Shown: piece after piece, positions 18,290 through 26,948 of the stretch
Layout of the letters: every line of letters begins with the position of its first letter
Position numbering within the stretch: the stretch's first letter is position 1
From: Acetobacter sacchari
Lineage (GTDB): Bacteria > Pseudomonadota > Alphaproteobacteria > Acetobacterales > Acetobacteraceae
Reading direction: 5' to 3'
NCBI RefSeq assembly: GCF_017377715.1
Contig: NZ_JAFVMF010000011.1
Span: 1-64,000 of the forward strand
DNA length: 64,000 bases
The notes under the pieces: generated by a model
Databases searched by the model: none
What the model was told of the DNA's origin: nothing
Seen by the model: the letters and a program-made list of their open reading frames with translations, nothing else
Translations under genes and position numbers: made by a program

Positions 18290-19603
18290 TCAGGCGACCT
18301 CCCGGATCAGCTTGCCCAGCTTTTCGAAGGTTTCGTCAATCTGCGACTTCGTGATGATCAGTGGCGGCGAGAGTGCGATGATGTCGCCCGTGTAGCGCAG
18401 CAGTAGCCCTTCATGGAACGCGCGGTGGAACACATCGTAGGCGCGGGTCCCCGGAGCGCCCGCGCGCGGCTCAAGTTCTACGCCCGCGACAAGGCCGATG
18501 TTGCGGATATCCACCACATGCGGCAGCCCGTTCAGGGAATGCACAGCCTCCTCGAAATACGGCGCGATTTCCGCTGCGCGTTCGAACAGGTTTTCCTCAC
18601 GATAGGTGTCGAGCGTCGCCAGACACGCTGCGACCGCGAGCGGGTGACCCGAATAGGTATAGCCATGAGGAATGTCGATGCCGTTTTCCGGTCCCTGCAT
18701 GAACGCCTCGAACACATGATCGCGCAGGATGGCCGCGCCCATAGGCACCGTTCCGTTCGTCAGACCTTTGGCGCAGGTGATGATATCCGGAATCACGCCC
18801 AGACTTTCGGCTGCGAAGCAGGAGCCACCGAGGCGTCCAAAGCCGGTAATCACCTCGTCGAATATCAGGAGGATTCCATACTTCGTGCATATCTCACGGA
18901 GTCTCTGCAAATACCCCACAGGAGGCACCAGCACCCCGGTCGATCCGGACATGGGTTCCACGATCACGGCTGCGATCGTGGACGGGTCGTGAAGAGCGAC
19001 GATCCGCTCCAGCGCGTCAGCGTATTCCGCGCCGAATTCCGGTTGCCCGCGTGAGAACGCGTTGCGGGACAGGTCGTGGGTGTGGGGAAGGTGGTCGACG
19101 CCTGGCAAAAGTGGGCCGTAAATCTTGCGATTCGAGCCGATTCCGCCGACAGACATGCCGCCGAAGCCCACTCCGTGATAACCGCGTTCACGGCCAATCA
19201 AACGTGTGCGCGATCCTTCGCCGCGCAGGCGATGATAGGCGAGGGCGATCTTGAGCGCGGTATCTCCGGCTTCTGAGCCCGAATTACAGAAGAATACGTG
19301 ATTAAGATCGCCGGGAGCGAGAGCGGCGACGCGCGAAGCCGCCTCGAAAGCCAGCGGATAGCCGATCTGAAAGTTCGGGACGAAATCTACCGTGTCGACG
19401 ACTTTGTGAAGCGCCTCCACCACGCGGCGGGGGCGATGCCCGGCGTTGACGCACCAGAGACCGGCGCAGCCGTCCAGCACCTGGTTGCCAGCGTCGTCCG
19501 TGTAATACATGCCTTCCGCGCCGACCAACATGCGCGGCGTCTTGCGAAACTGCCGGTTCGCCGTGAACGGCATGAAGTAGGCGTCCTGATTGGTCGACAG
19601 CAT
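18290..19603 (-). CDS. Class III aminotransferase, omega-amino acid (beta-alanine):pyruvate type
   Basis: A 437-residue PLP enzyme of class III. It starts with the family-typical MPFTANRQFRKTPRML and has DGCAGLWCVNAGH, the PLP-phosphate-binding FCNSGSEAGDTALKIA, the Asp of LIFDEVITGFGR and the Schiff-base Lys in TCAKGLTNG. The overall pattern is that of beta-alanine/omega-amino acid:pyruvate transaminases, which give malonate semialdehyde and alanine. It could complete reductive pyrimidine breakdown begun by the dihydropyrimidinase at 30865, although the two are 11 kb apart. The altered phospholipase-like gene follows 55 bases downstream on the same strand. Confidence 0.88.
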   Translation of the reverse strand: MLSTNQDAYFMPFTANRQFRKTPRMLVGAEGMYYTDDAGNQVLDGCAGLWCVNAGHRPRRVVEALHKVVDTVDFVPNFQIGYPLAFEAASRVAALAPGDLNHVFFCNSGSEAGDTALKIALAYHRLRGEGSRTRLIGRERGYHGVGFGGMSVGGIGSNRKIYGPLLPGVDHLPHTHDLSRNAFSRGQPEFGAEYADALERIVALHDPSTIAAVIVEPMSGSTGVLVPPVGYLQRLREICTKYGILLIFDEVITGFGRLGGSCFAAESLGVIPDIITCAKGLTNGTVPMGAAILRDHVFEAFMQGPENGIDIPHGYTYSGHPLAVAACLATLDTYREENLFERAAEIAPYFEEAVHSLNGLPHVVDIRNIGLVAGVELEPRAGAPGTRAYDVFHRAFHEGLLLRYTGDIIALSPPLIITKSQIDETFEKLGKLIREVA

Positions 19604-19802
19604 CGCGCACCCTGATCGGTTGGCCGGTCACAGGATCGTCCCGGCCTGATGGAAAAGTCTTCAGACGCGTCAGGAATTCCTTGCCGCGACGTCCTCCGTC
19701 ACGATTCAATCCGGAGAGGACGCGTTCACGATAAGCTACGATCGGGCGAAAGGTCGAGATGTCCGGACAGTTCGAATTGGTAACGTATTATGTATTTCAC
19801 TG

Positions 19803-19837
19803 CCTCGGGAACGCAGGGGCGGCCTGTGTTCCCGAGG
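19803..19837 (-). terminator. Perfect 10-bp hairpin downstream of ilvE
   Basis: CCTCGGGAAC (19803-19812) and GTTCCCGAGG (19828-19837) are perfect inverted repeats with a 15-base loop, 14 bases beyond the ilvE stop. No T-run follows on the minus strand, so it may stabilise the 3' end or act with Rho rather than being a simple intrinsic terminator. Confidence 0.5.
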
Positions 19838-19850
19838 ATGATTGCGTCGG

Positions 19851-20984
19851 TCAGAAAACCTGGCTCACCCAGCCGTGCGCATCGGTGGAGCGGCCGCGCT
19901 GCGTGTCGACAAGAGCGGTGCGAAGTGCGCCGGTGATCTGCCCTGCTGCGGTGCCGGAGCCGATGCGGGCCTCTCCCTCGCGCGTCTTGACGACGCCGAT
20001 AGGCGAAATAGCCGCCGCCGTGCCGCAGGCGAACGCTTCCGTCATACGACCGGATCGTGCGTCGGCCAGCCACTGCTCGATCGAGTAGGCTTCTTCCCGA
20101 ACGGTCAGTCCTTTCTCACGCGCGAGAGTGATGACGCTGTCACGCGTGATGCCGGGCAGGATGGTGCCGGAGAGGGGAGGCGTGACCAGTGAACCGTCTT
20201 CGAAAACGAAAAACACGTTCATTCCGCCCATTTCCTCGACATCCGTATGCTTCACGGCGTCGAGGAACACGACCTGATCGCAGCCCTGGGCTTTCGCCTC
20301 CGCCTGCGCGAGCAGGCTGGCTGCGTAATTGCCGCCGCATTTCGCGGCGCCCGTGCCGCCGGGGGCTGCGCGCGTATAGGTCTCGGAGACCCACACCGTC
20401 ACGGCGCCTGCGCTGAAATACGCCCCGACGGGGGAGGCGATCACCATGAACAGATATTCTGACGCCGGCTTGACGCCGAGGAACGCGTCGTTGGCGAACA
20501 TGAACGGTCGGATATAAAGGCTGGCGTTCTCGCCTTCGGGAATCCAGTCACGATCGGCGCGCACAAGCTGGTTGACCGCTTCGAGGAACAGTTCCTCAGG
20601 AATTTGCGGCATCGCCATGCGCTCCGCGGAGGCGCGGAAGCGGCGGGCGTTGGCTTCGGGGCGGAAAATCGCGGCACCGCCATCCTTGGTGCGGAACGCC
20701 TTCATGCCTTCAAAAATTTCCTGAGCGTAGTGCAGAACCGCCGCCGACGGGTCGAGGGTAATCGGGCCGCGCGGCAGGACTTCCGCATCGTGCCAGCCGA
20801 CGCCATCCTTATATTTTACGACAACCATGTGATCGGTTGCGACACGTCCAAACGCCGGATCGGCCATCAGCTCGGCGCGCCGCGCCGCAGGCGTAGCGTT
20901 CGGATGCGGATGGATAGTGAACTTTAATCCCTCGGCGCTGCTCACGTTCTGTCTCCCGTCATCGACCCGGAGTGGTTCCGGCAT
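19851..20984 (-). CDS. ilvE: Branched-chain amino acid aminotransferase
   Basis: Transfers amino groups between glutamate and the keto acids of Leu, Ile and Val. The 377-residue class IV (fold IV) enzyme matches the eukaryote-like long type: ATDHMVVVKYKDGVGWHD, HYAQEIFEGMKAFR, the PLP Lys in GTGAAKCGGNYAASLLAQ and the substrate-loop ACGTAAAISPIG are all present. ATG 20984 gives a slightly long N-terminus; a GTG a few codons before SSAEGLKFT is an alternative. A hairpin follows the stop. Confidence 0.93.
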   Translation of the reverse strand: MPEPLRVDDGRQNVSSAEGLKFTIHPHPNATPAARRAELMADPAFGRVATDHMVVVKYKDGVGWHDAEVLPRGPITLDPSAAVLHYAQEIFEGMKAFRTKDGGAAIFRPEANARRFRASAERMAMPQIPEELFLEAVNQLVRADRDWIPEGENASLYIRPFMFANDAFLGVKPASEYLFMVIASPVGAYFSAGAVTVWVSETYTRAAPGGTGAAKCGGNYAASLLAQAEAKAQGCDQVVFLDAVKHTDVEEMGGMNVFFVFEDGSLVTPPLSGTILPGITRDSVITLAREKGLTVREEAYSIEQWLADARSGRMTEAFACGTAAAISPIGVVKTREGEARIGSGTAAGQITGALRTALVDTQRGRSTDAHGWVSQVF

Positions 20985-21171
20985 CGTGCTGTTTCTGCTG
21001 CGCGATAGTTTTTTACGCGCCAGCCTTTGTTATCAGGTCGCCCCGCTTCGCCTCCTGCGCACAAGGGAGCGCGGCGGGGCTGACAGATGAGCGCCAATTT
21101 GCGTGTTCAGCAAGACGCTCCACGCACATCGGCCAGACCCGGCACGCAGGGGAACGCGTCAGAAGGGCCGA

Positions 21172-21879
21172 TCAGGCGTCGTGGAGATGGAGACCGGCGG
21201 CGTGCAGATGCTGCTCAACCATCGCAGGAAGATCGTCTGGGTGGTCGACGATCCCTTCGGCTCCCGCGTCCTCAAGCTCAGCCTGACCGCCATATCCCCA
21301 CGACACGCCCAGACCGCGCACCCCGTTCGCATGGGCGCCGCTGATGTCGAAGCGACGATCGCCGATCATGACGACGCGGCGCTTGTCCAGTCCCTGCTCA
21401 TGAAGGGCGGCTGCGATCAACTCGGGCTTCTCCGCGCCGCTATCGTCGGGGCGGGCGCCGTACACATGCTCGAACCGATTCAATAGCCCGTGCTGTTCTA
21501 GGATAGCGCGGGCAAGATGTATCGGTTTGGATGTCGCGATGAACAATCGGCGCCCGTGCGAGCCAATGACGTCGATCGCCTCACGCATCCCTGAAAAAAC
21601 GGGCGTCCGGAACATCCCCTCGGCCTCGTAACGGGCGCGATAGAAGGCCATGGCCTCGTCGCAACGATCGTCGCCATAATGATTGAGGATTTCACCGATC
21701 AGGTCTCGCAGCGGCGGTCCGACCACCCAACTCAGGTCATGCGAAGGGTCTGGTTCATGGCCGAGGTCGCGCAACGTTCCGTGCAGGCTATCAATTATTC
21801 CGGCGCGGGAGTCGACGATTGTACCGTCGAGATCAAAGAGAACCGCTGTCTGCGTCCGCACCGTGTCGTCACGCTTCAT
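21172..21879 (-). CDS. HAD hydrolase, phosphoglycolate phosphatase-like
   Basis: A 235-residue HAD-superfamily phosphatase. Motif I is LFDLDGTIVDS (nucleophile D16, acid D18), motif II lies in LFIATSKP, the motif III Lys is in KPELI, and motif IV is MIGDRRFDI. The helical cap between motifs I and II is the small subfamily IA type seen in phosphoglycolate phosphatase (Gph) and PpaX. The natural substrate cannot be fixed. It lies upstream of ilvE on the same strand, with a 187-base gap that argues against tight coupling. Confidence 0.85.
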   Translation of the reverse strand: MKRDDTVRTQTAVLFDLDGTIVDSRAGIIDSLHGTLRDLGHEPDPSHDLSWVVGPPLRDLIGEILNHYGDDRCDEAMAFYRARYEAEGMFRTPVFSGMREAIDVIGSHGRRLFIATSKPIHLARAILEQHGLLNRFEHVYGARPDDSGAEKPELIAAALHEQGLDKRRVVMIGDRRFDISGAHANGVRGLGVSWGYGGQAELEDAGAEGIVDHPDDLPAMVEQHLHAAGLHLHDA

Positions 21880-22217
21880 TCATGGACCTCGTTTTCTGGC
21901 AATCAGTCGTGAACAAGGGAGAAGCATAGCGCTCAGGTCCTGCGATGGCGATTCATGGCCGCTAGCTTGCGCTTCAGGGAGATTGAAGCGTGAAATTGAG
22001 TGGCGGGCTGCGATAACACGCGGCATTGCGCGCCACATCGGCACCATGCGCCCGGTTTCTACGATGCAGGATGCGCGGGAATCACCTGCGAGCCCGCCGG
22101 GTTTGGGCAGTCGGCGCGTTTTGTTCGGGTTGGACTTGCTGACTGTGTCGTCCGTCGCGATAGCGAGGCTCCTTGCGTAAGAGGCAGAAGCCCTCGCCGG
22201 TCACACGTTGGTGAAAA
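21880..22217. other. Intergenic region, no feature recognised
   Basis: About 340 bases between the HAD phosphatase start and the amidohydrolase stop. Frames here read as shadows. I see no hairpin followed by T-residues or other clear site. Confidence 0.5.
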
Positions 22218-23603
22218 TTACTGCGTGAGCGACACCTGCCGCCCCCCGCGCCACACTTGAGAAATGCGATCCACGGCGCCGATATCGTTGCTGGGATCGG
22301 CGTCCAGGATCACAAAGTCCGCTCGCTTGCCCGTCGCCAGCACGCCGCGATCACTCAGATGCATGAGAGCAGCGGCTTGCCCCGTAGCCAGCGTCAGAGC
22401 CTGAACCGGCGTCAATCCGGCCTGAACAAGCAGACGTAGCTCGCGATGTTCGGCGTATCCAGGTATCCGCAACGGCGTTGCGCCGGAATCCGTGCCAAAA
22501 CCAATATTCACGCCCGCAGCGTACAAGGTAAACAGGTTGTGTTCATTCATCACGACCGCCTTGCGCGCCGCAGCGGTTTGCGGATCGGCGAGCGTCTTTT
22601 TCCTCCACCCCGCATCCGCGAAGCGGTTCCTCAGTTCCGCACTCAATCCCTGCGTCAGCTCGGGGTCAGACAGGATATCGGGGTTATCAGCGTAGAAATA
22701 GATGGATTCATCAAGGCTGATGGTGGGGATATACCATACCCCACCACTTTTCATGGCGTTGATAAGCGTCGCGTCGACTGCGGTGTCACGCACCCCGTGC
22801 GCCAGTATGTCTGCATGGTCGGCGACCATCTCCTTGGCGTAGTGCAGATCATGGATATGGGCGGCGACCCGCAAATCATGCTCGTGCGAACGCGTGATCA
22901 CCGCCTTTACGACGTCTGGCGACATGACAGGCATCGGCGCCTTGCCAGCCACTCCGTTCGTGAAGGTGTCCACCCAGATCTTGACCAGATCAGTCCCTTC
23001 CGACGCCATTTTGTCGACGGCGGCGCGAGCGGCCTCAGGCGTTGCAGGCCGTAGAACCTGTTCGTCGTCCACATGCATCATCGCAGCGGGAGGAGCGCCG
23101 CCGGGGACGCCTATGCCCTGATCCACACCAAACAGATCGGCGCCCGGATTCTGCTCCGCATGCTGCTCGCGCCGCAGATCGTCGAACAGTGGCGAGCGTG
23201 TGACGCCGAGTGCGACGACTGTGGTCACGCCGTAACGTTCATACTGCTGCAACTGGCGAAGGATTACGTCGCGCGTGAAATGCTTCGAGCCTACGTCGGT
23301 TCCCTCGTACAACCCGACATGCACATGATCGGAGACCAGGCCGGGAATCATGGTTTTGCCTGTCAGGTCGACGATGGTGGCGCCAGCCGGTGGCGTCGCC
23401 GATGCGTCGGGCGTGACCGAAACAATTTTTCCGTCCTGCATGATTACGGTCATATTCGGTTGCGCGGCGGCGCCTGAACCGTCGATGACGGAAACATGCT
23501 CGAAAAAGGTCTGATTGGAACTTGTTGCCTCTTCATGCGCGCACCCGGCAGCAAGCAGCGAGAGCGAGGTCAGGCAAACAGCCCGGAAAGTCAGTGATTT
23601 CAT
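22218..23603 (-). CDS. Lipoprotein amidohydrolase, prolidase/imidazolonepropionase-like
   Basis: A 461-residue metal-dependent hydrolase attached to the envelope. The N-terminus MKSLTFRAVCLTSLSLLAAGC is a lipoprotein signal with lipobox LAAGC, so C21 should be lipidated. Amidohydrolase motifs follow: LVSDHVHVG (HxH), a Lys in GTDLVKIWVDTF suited to carboxylation, AAHIHDLHYAK and FGTDSGATPLRI, and the C-terminal GVLATGKRADFVILDADP. Such periplasmic enzymes often cut Xaa-Pro dipeptides or similar amides; the substrate here is unknown. ATG 23603 has AAGGAA upstream. It follows msrQ by 29 bases and is probably co-transcribed with it. Confidence 0.87.
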   Translation of the reverse strand: MKSLTFRAVCLTSLSLLAAGCAHEEATSSNQTFFEHVSVIDGSGAAAQPNMTVIMQDGKIVSVTPDASATPPAGATIVDLTGKTMIPGLVSDHVHVGLYEGTDVGSKHFTRDVILRQLQQYERYGVTTVVALGVTRSPLFDDLRREQHAEQNPGADLFGVDQGIGVPGGAPPAAMMHVDDEQVLRPATPEAARAAVDKMASEGTDLVKIWVDTFTNGVAGKAPMPVMSPDVVKAVITRSHEHDLRVAAHIHDLHYAKEMVADHADILAHGVRDTAVDATLINAMKSGGVWYIPTISLDESIYFYADNPDILSDPELTQGLSAELRNRFADAGWRKKTLADPQTAAARKAVVMNEHNLFTLYAAGVNIGFGTDSGATPLRIPGYAEHRELRLLVQAGLTPVQALTLATGQAAALMHLSDRGVLATGKRADFVILDADPSNDIGAVDRISQVWRGGRQVSLTQ

Positions 23604-23632
23604 GAATGCCAGTTCCTTGCGATCATCACACG

Positions 23633-24277
23633 TCAGGCGACACGACGTCTCTTTGGGTTTTGAAACGACCGGACGCCCCGAAAGATCAATAAAAACATCC
23701 CGAACGCCACGAACAGAGCCGCATCCACGTGCCATGTCTTGAACGCCATGAGGAAATGGACTGATGCGGTCACAAGCGCCACATAAGCGAGGCGATGCAG
23801 TTTTTTCCAGTTTCGGCCCAAACGTCGGATCGCCCCGTTCGTCGACGTGAGCGCCAGCGGCGACAGACAGAGCAGCGTCAACATTCCGAAAACGAGGAAC
23901 GGACGTTTTGTTATATCATCGCCAAAAATACGAAAATCAAATCGCAGGTCCAGCGCCAGATAAGCGAGCACATGCATGACCGCGTAGGAAAAGCATAGCA
24001 GCCCCAGCATTCGACGATAGGCGATCAGGTTTATGTTGAAGGCGATACGCAATGGCGTGACCAGAAGGCTTGCCAGAAGAAATCTGTAGGCCCAGAGGCC
24101 AAGAAGTTCCTCGAACGCCCGGACAGGATCTGCGCCCAGTTTGTTTTGTGCGCCCAACCAGAACCACCATGCTGCAGGACAAAGCGCAACGAAATAGAGC
24201 GTCCAGCGTGCGGCCGGAGATTTTAACCATCGTTTCAGGGATGACGATGGGCCGCCGCGAACAGACAGCGGGCTCAT
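23633..24277 (-). CDS. msrQ: MsrQ, heme membrane subunit of the periplasmic methionine sulfoxide reductase
   Basis: A 214-residue membrane protein that passes electrons from the quinone pool to MsrP. About six hydrophobic segments are visible, with conserved heme-ligand histidines in YAVMHVLAYLALD, KKLHRLAYV and ASVHFLMAFKTW. The motif GLWAYRFLLASLLVTPLR is typical of MsrQ (YedZ). The start at ATG 24277 is followed by MSPLSVRGG; a longer frame to 24382 is not family-like. msrP lies upstream on the same strand but is separated by 370 bases, unlike the usual tight msrPQ pair. Confidence 0.9.
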   Translation of the reverse strand: MSPLSVRGGPSSSLKRWLKSPAARWTLYFVALCPAAWWFWLGAQNKLGADPVRAFEELLGLWAYRFLLASLLVTPLRIAFNINLIAYRRMLGLLCFSYAVMHVLAYLALDLRFDFRIFGDDITKRPFLVFGMLTLLCLSPLALTSTNGAIRRLGRNWKKLHRLAYVALVTASVHFLMAFKTWHVDAALFVAFGMFLLIFRGVRSFQNPKRRRVA

Positions 24278-24647
24278 GCCGCGCCTGATCGAAAGAGGGC
24301 GGGAAAGGTATTTTCTGATCTGCCTCGCTTGACGCGCATCGCCCTTACGTCCGTCCGAATATCGTTGGCTCGGCCGACGCAATTGGCCAGATCGTTACAG
24401 TAGGGAGCACGTTCGTTCGCATCTGTCTCAAGATTGTTCGGCGACTGCATTACATGAACGAAAAAACGCAATCTTTCCTGATCAGGTCAAGCCCGAAAGC
24501 TGCCTGCAGGACTCACGGAGCCAAACAGTGGGCTTGTAATCTCACCCAAGGCTGCAAGGAAGGAGCGTTACCCAGCCGTAGGACGGATTGGAGGGCCTCA
24601 AAACGGATCTGGCGCATCGGCGGCTCAAGCGGGATACACCCGGCGGG
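24278..24647. other. Gap between msrP and msrQ
   Basis: The 370 bases separate two genes that are usually adjacent. A 65-codon minus-strand frame (24274-24471) overlaps the msrQ start as ATGA but begins at TTG and resembles nothing I know. No transposase remnant, tRNA or terminator is evident. A separate msrQ promoter here is possible. Confidence 0.5.
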
Positions 24648-25580
24648 TTAATAGAATTTCCGGAGATCCATGCCTGCGTAAAGCTGCGCGACCTGCGCCC
24701 CGTAACCGTTGAACATCTGTGTTGGCTTGCGCGTTTCGCCAAAGAAGCCGCCGCTGCCAATAATCCGTTCGCTAGCCTGACTCCAGCGGGGATGATCGAC
24801 CTCAGGATTCACGTTCGCGTAGAATCCGTACTCGTTAGACGCCATACGATTCCACGTCGTCGGCGGCATTTCCGAGACCAGCGTGATTCTCGTGATCGAT
24901 TTTATGCCCTTGAAGCCGTATTTCCATGGCGTTACGAGGCGAAGCGGCGCCCCGTTCTGATTTGGCAACAGGTCGCCGTAGAGGCCGAGGGCAAGAAACG
25001 ACAGCGGGTTCATCGCCTCGTCCAGTCGCAAGCCTTCGACATAGGGCCAGTCGAGAGAGCCAAGTCCGCCTCGCTGGCCGGGCATTTGGTCCGGACGAAC
25101 TACCGATTGAAACGCTACAAACTTTGCCGATCCCTGCGGTTCGGCCTTACGTAGAATATCGGCCAGAGGCACACCGTCCCACGGAATGACCATTGACCAT
25201 GCCTCTACGCAGCGCATCCGGTAGACGCGGCTTTCGAGGGCGCCGCCCGCGATTAGCGTATCTACGTCCAATGTAAGTGGTTTGGCGACTGCGCCGTCTA
25301 TCGTCAACGTCCATGGGCGAGGTCGAAATCCACCGGAAAGCCGCGCCGGATCGTCTTTGTCCAACCCAAATTCATAGAAATTGTTGTAGTGCGTCACGTC
25401 CTCTCGCGGCGTCAGAGGCTCGGACGCATTGAAGGGACCTGGATGCACGGAAAGCCCCGCCGCGTTCGCGATTCGCGAACCGCCAAGCAACCCTGCAGCC
25501 GCCAGCAGGCTCCGTCGTCGAAGATACGCGCGCCGAGGCGTGATTTCACTGGGACGCGGTTCAGGGAAAGAAGACGCCAT
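24648..25580 (-). CDS. msrP: MsrP, molybdenum catalytic subunit of the periplasmic methionine sulfoxide reductase
   Basis: Repairs oxidised methionines in periplasmic proteins, using electrons from MsrQ. The 310 residues start with a Tat signal (twin-Arg within [17 protein letters not shown]) and continue with the MsrP hallmark [10 protein letters not shown], the molybdenum-ligating Cys C124 in [36 protein letters not shown] cofactor-binding segments and [24 protein letters not shown] 25580 gives the usual short n-region; ATG 25628 is an alternative. Export by Tat fits loading of molybdopterin in the cytoplasm. Confidence 0.93.
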   Translation of the reverse strand: MASSFPEPRPSEITPRRAYLRRRSLLAAAGLLGGSRIANAAGLSVHPGPFNASEPLTPREDVTHYNNFYEFGLDKDDPARLSGGFRPRPWTLTIDGAVAKPLTLDVDTLIAGGALESRVYRMRCVEAWSMVIPWDGVPLADILRKAEPQGSAKFVAFQSVVRPDQMPGQRGGLGSLDWPYVEGLRLDEAMNPLSFLALGLYGDLLPNQNGAPLRLVTPWKYGFKGIKSITRITLVSEMPPTTWNRMASNEYGFYANVNPEVDHPRWSQASERIIGSGGFFGETRKPTQMFNGYGAQVAQLYAGMDLRKFY

Positions 25581-25830
25581 GCAGCCTACTCTGTGCGAAC
25601 GAGAGGGCGCCTGAATTGGCGCGCGCATCGTCGCTGGTTCTTCGTAAGGCTGTGGGGAAGAACGTCTTGCCGCAAGTAAAAAAACGGCAGGATTTCGGTA
25701 AGACGTTTGGCGTAGGATGAACGCAGCAACCAAAAAGCGTCTATCAAGCGTTGCGCTTTGTCAGGTGGGGGTGGTTTTTAAAGCACCCTTTCTGCTGAAA
25801 AGCTGAAAACGACCTGATCCTGATTTGCGG

Positions 25831-26373
25831 TCAGAATATGCCCATAAACTTGGATTTCTTTTCGTGCTGCGTCGGCGTGGCGCCCTGTGTCGGCGGGTTG
25901 CCGAGAGCTGCGTTGGCCTTCAGACGCCGATTTTCGGACTCGCCGTCCACGACGCCGCCCGCGCCGCCACCCTTCCAGAACAGCAGTTGATCAACGTAGC
26001 TTTTGTCGCCGGCAGCGCCCAGTTCACCCTGGTTCGGTTGGGTGGAAGATGTTCCGGCTTCGCTGATCAGAAGACTCTGCCCTTCGCTGGCGCTGCCGGA
26101 AGAACCGTGGAGCGCGACCTCAGGGGAGAGGGTTTCCAGCGCCTGCAGCCGTTCGCTTTCGTCCTGCGGACGCGAGGCTCCGGTGGAAGGCGGCGCAAGT
26201 TCACTTGACGGCGGCATCGACAGCGGGGAGCGCGTGGTGACGGTGTACTCGTCCGGAACACTGCGCTCCAGACCAAAGGCGCGGCTTACGTCCGCGCCGG
26301 AGCATCCGGACAGCGAGATAGCCAGACTGGCGACGCCTACCGTAGACAGAAGAGCCGAATTTACTCGCACCAT
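25831..26373 (-). CDS. bamF: BamF-like DUF3035 outer-membrane lipoprotein
   Basis: A 180-residue lipoprotein with lipobox LSGC (residues 20-23). The short conserved segment PDEYTVTTRSPLSMPPSSELAPP is the DUF3035 signature, the alphaproteobacterial BamF motif related to the N-terminus of BamC. The rest is low-complexity Ser/Gly/Gln-rich sequence with a basic C-terminus, consistent with an extended protein bound to the BAM complex, which inserts outer-membrane proteins. It directly follows lspA and ileS, the standard order in this class; LspA would process its signal peptide. The symbol is given by family analogy. Confidence 0.75.
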   Translation of the reverse strand: MVRVNSALLSTVGVASLAISLSGCSGADVSRAFGLERSVPDEYTVTTRSPLSMPPSSELAPPSTGASRPQDESERLQALETLSPEVALHGSSGSASEGQSLLISEAGTSSTQPNQGELGAAGDKSYVDQLLFWKGGGAGGVVDGESENRRLKANAALGNPPTQGATPTQHEKKSKFMGIF

Positions 26374-26415
26374 AAACGCCCCATTACCTAGTCATCCGCA
26401 ACAGGTTTGCGGCCG

Positions 26416-26934
26416 TCAGCCGGTCTTTCGCCCGTCCTGGAGGAGGCCGTCGACGATCAGCGCAGCGACGCTGCAAACGATCGCCGAGTCAGCGACATTG
26501 AACACATACCATGACCATCCGGCCGCGTGTAGGTGAATAAAATCCACCACCGCGCCATAGCGTAACCGGTCGATGACGTTGCCGATTGCGCCGCCAGCGA
26601 TTGCCCCGACCGCGCAGGTAATCAGCGGCCGACGCGACCGCGCCATCCACACCAGTAGGCCGCCGACGATCAGCAGTGCGACCGCAGAGAAAATGATGCG
26701 CCCCGATGAGCCTGCGCGGGAAAACATACCGAACGTAACGGCGGTGTTCCACACCATCGTGAAGTTTAGCCCCGGCAGGATCGGTACCGATCCTTTGTCT
26801 GGCAGATGGAAGCCATAAAGGATCCAATATTTGCTGAGCTGGTCCGCCGAAAGAACGATCATCGTCGTGAGCAACCCAAGGCCGAGAGCCCCGCGCGAAC
26901 CACGTCCGGTGGCTTCTCCTGTCGTGTTGGGCAT
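26416..26934 (-). CDS. lspA: Lipoprotein signal peptidase (signal peptidase II)
   Basis: Cleaves signal peptides of prolipoproteins in the inner membrane. The 172-residue protein has four membrane segments. Conserved boxes are present: ADQLSKYW, WNTAVTFGM, the catalytic Asp D122 in GNVIDRLRYGAVVDF, and D149 in FNVADSA. Box II usually reads N-x-G-V/A-x-F-G, so Ala in WNTAVTFG is a mild departure. The open frame continues far upstream inside ileS but that part is a shadow; ATG 26934 gives the normal length. It follows ileS by 14 bases. Confidence 0.93.
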   Translation of the reverse strand: MPNTTGEATGRGSRGALGLGLLTTMIVLSADQLSKYWILYGFHLPDKGSVPILPGLNFTMVWNTAVTFGMFSRAGSSGRIIFSAVALLIVGGLLVWMARSRRPLITCAVGAIAGGAIGNVIDRLRYGAVVDFIHLHAAGWSWYVFNVADSAIVCSVAALIVDGLLQDGRKTG

Positions 26935-26948
26935 TGTTTCGAACGCCG

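Noticed and set aside
24274-24471. Possible 65-residue leader protein overlapping the msrQ start
   Set aside because: It begins at TTG without a clear ribosome site and has no recognisable features; kept only as a comment on the msrP-msrQ gap.
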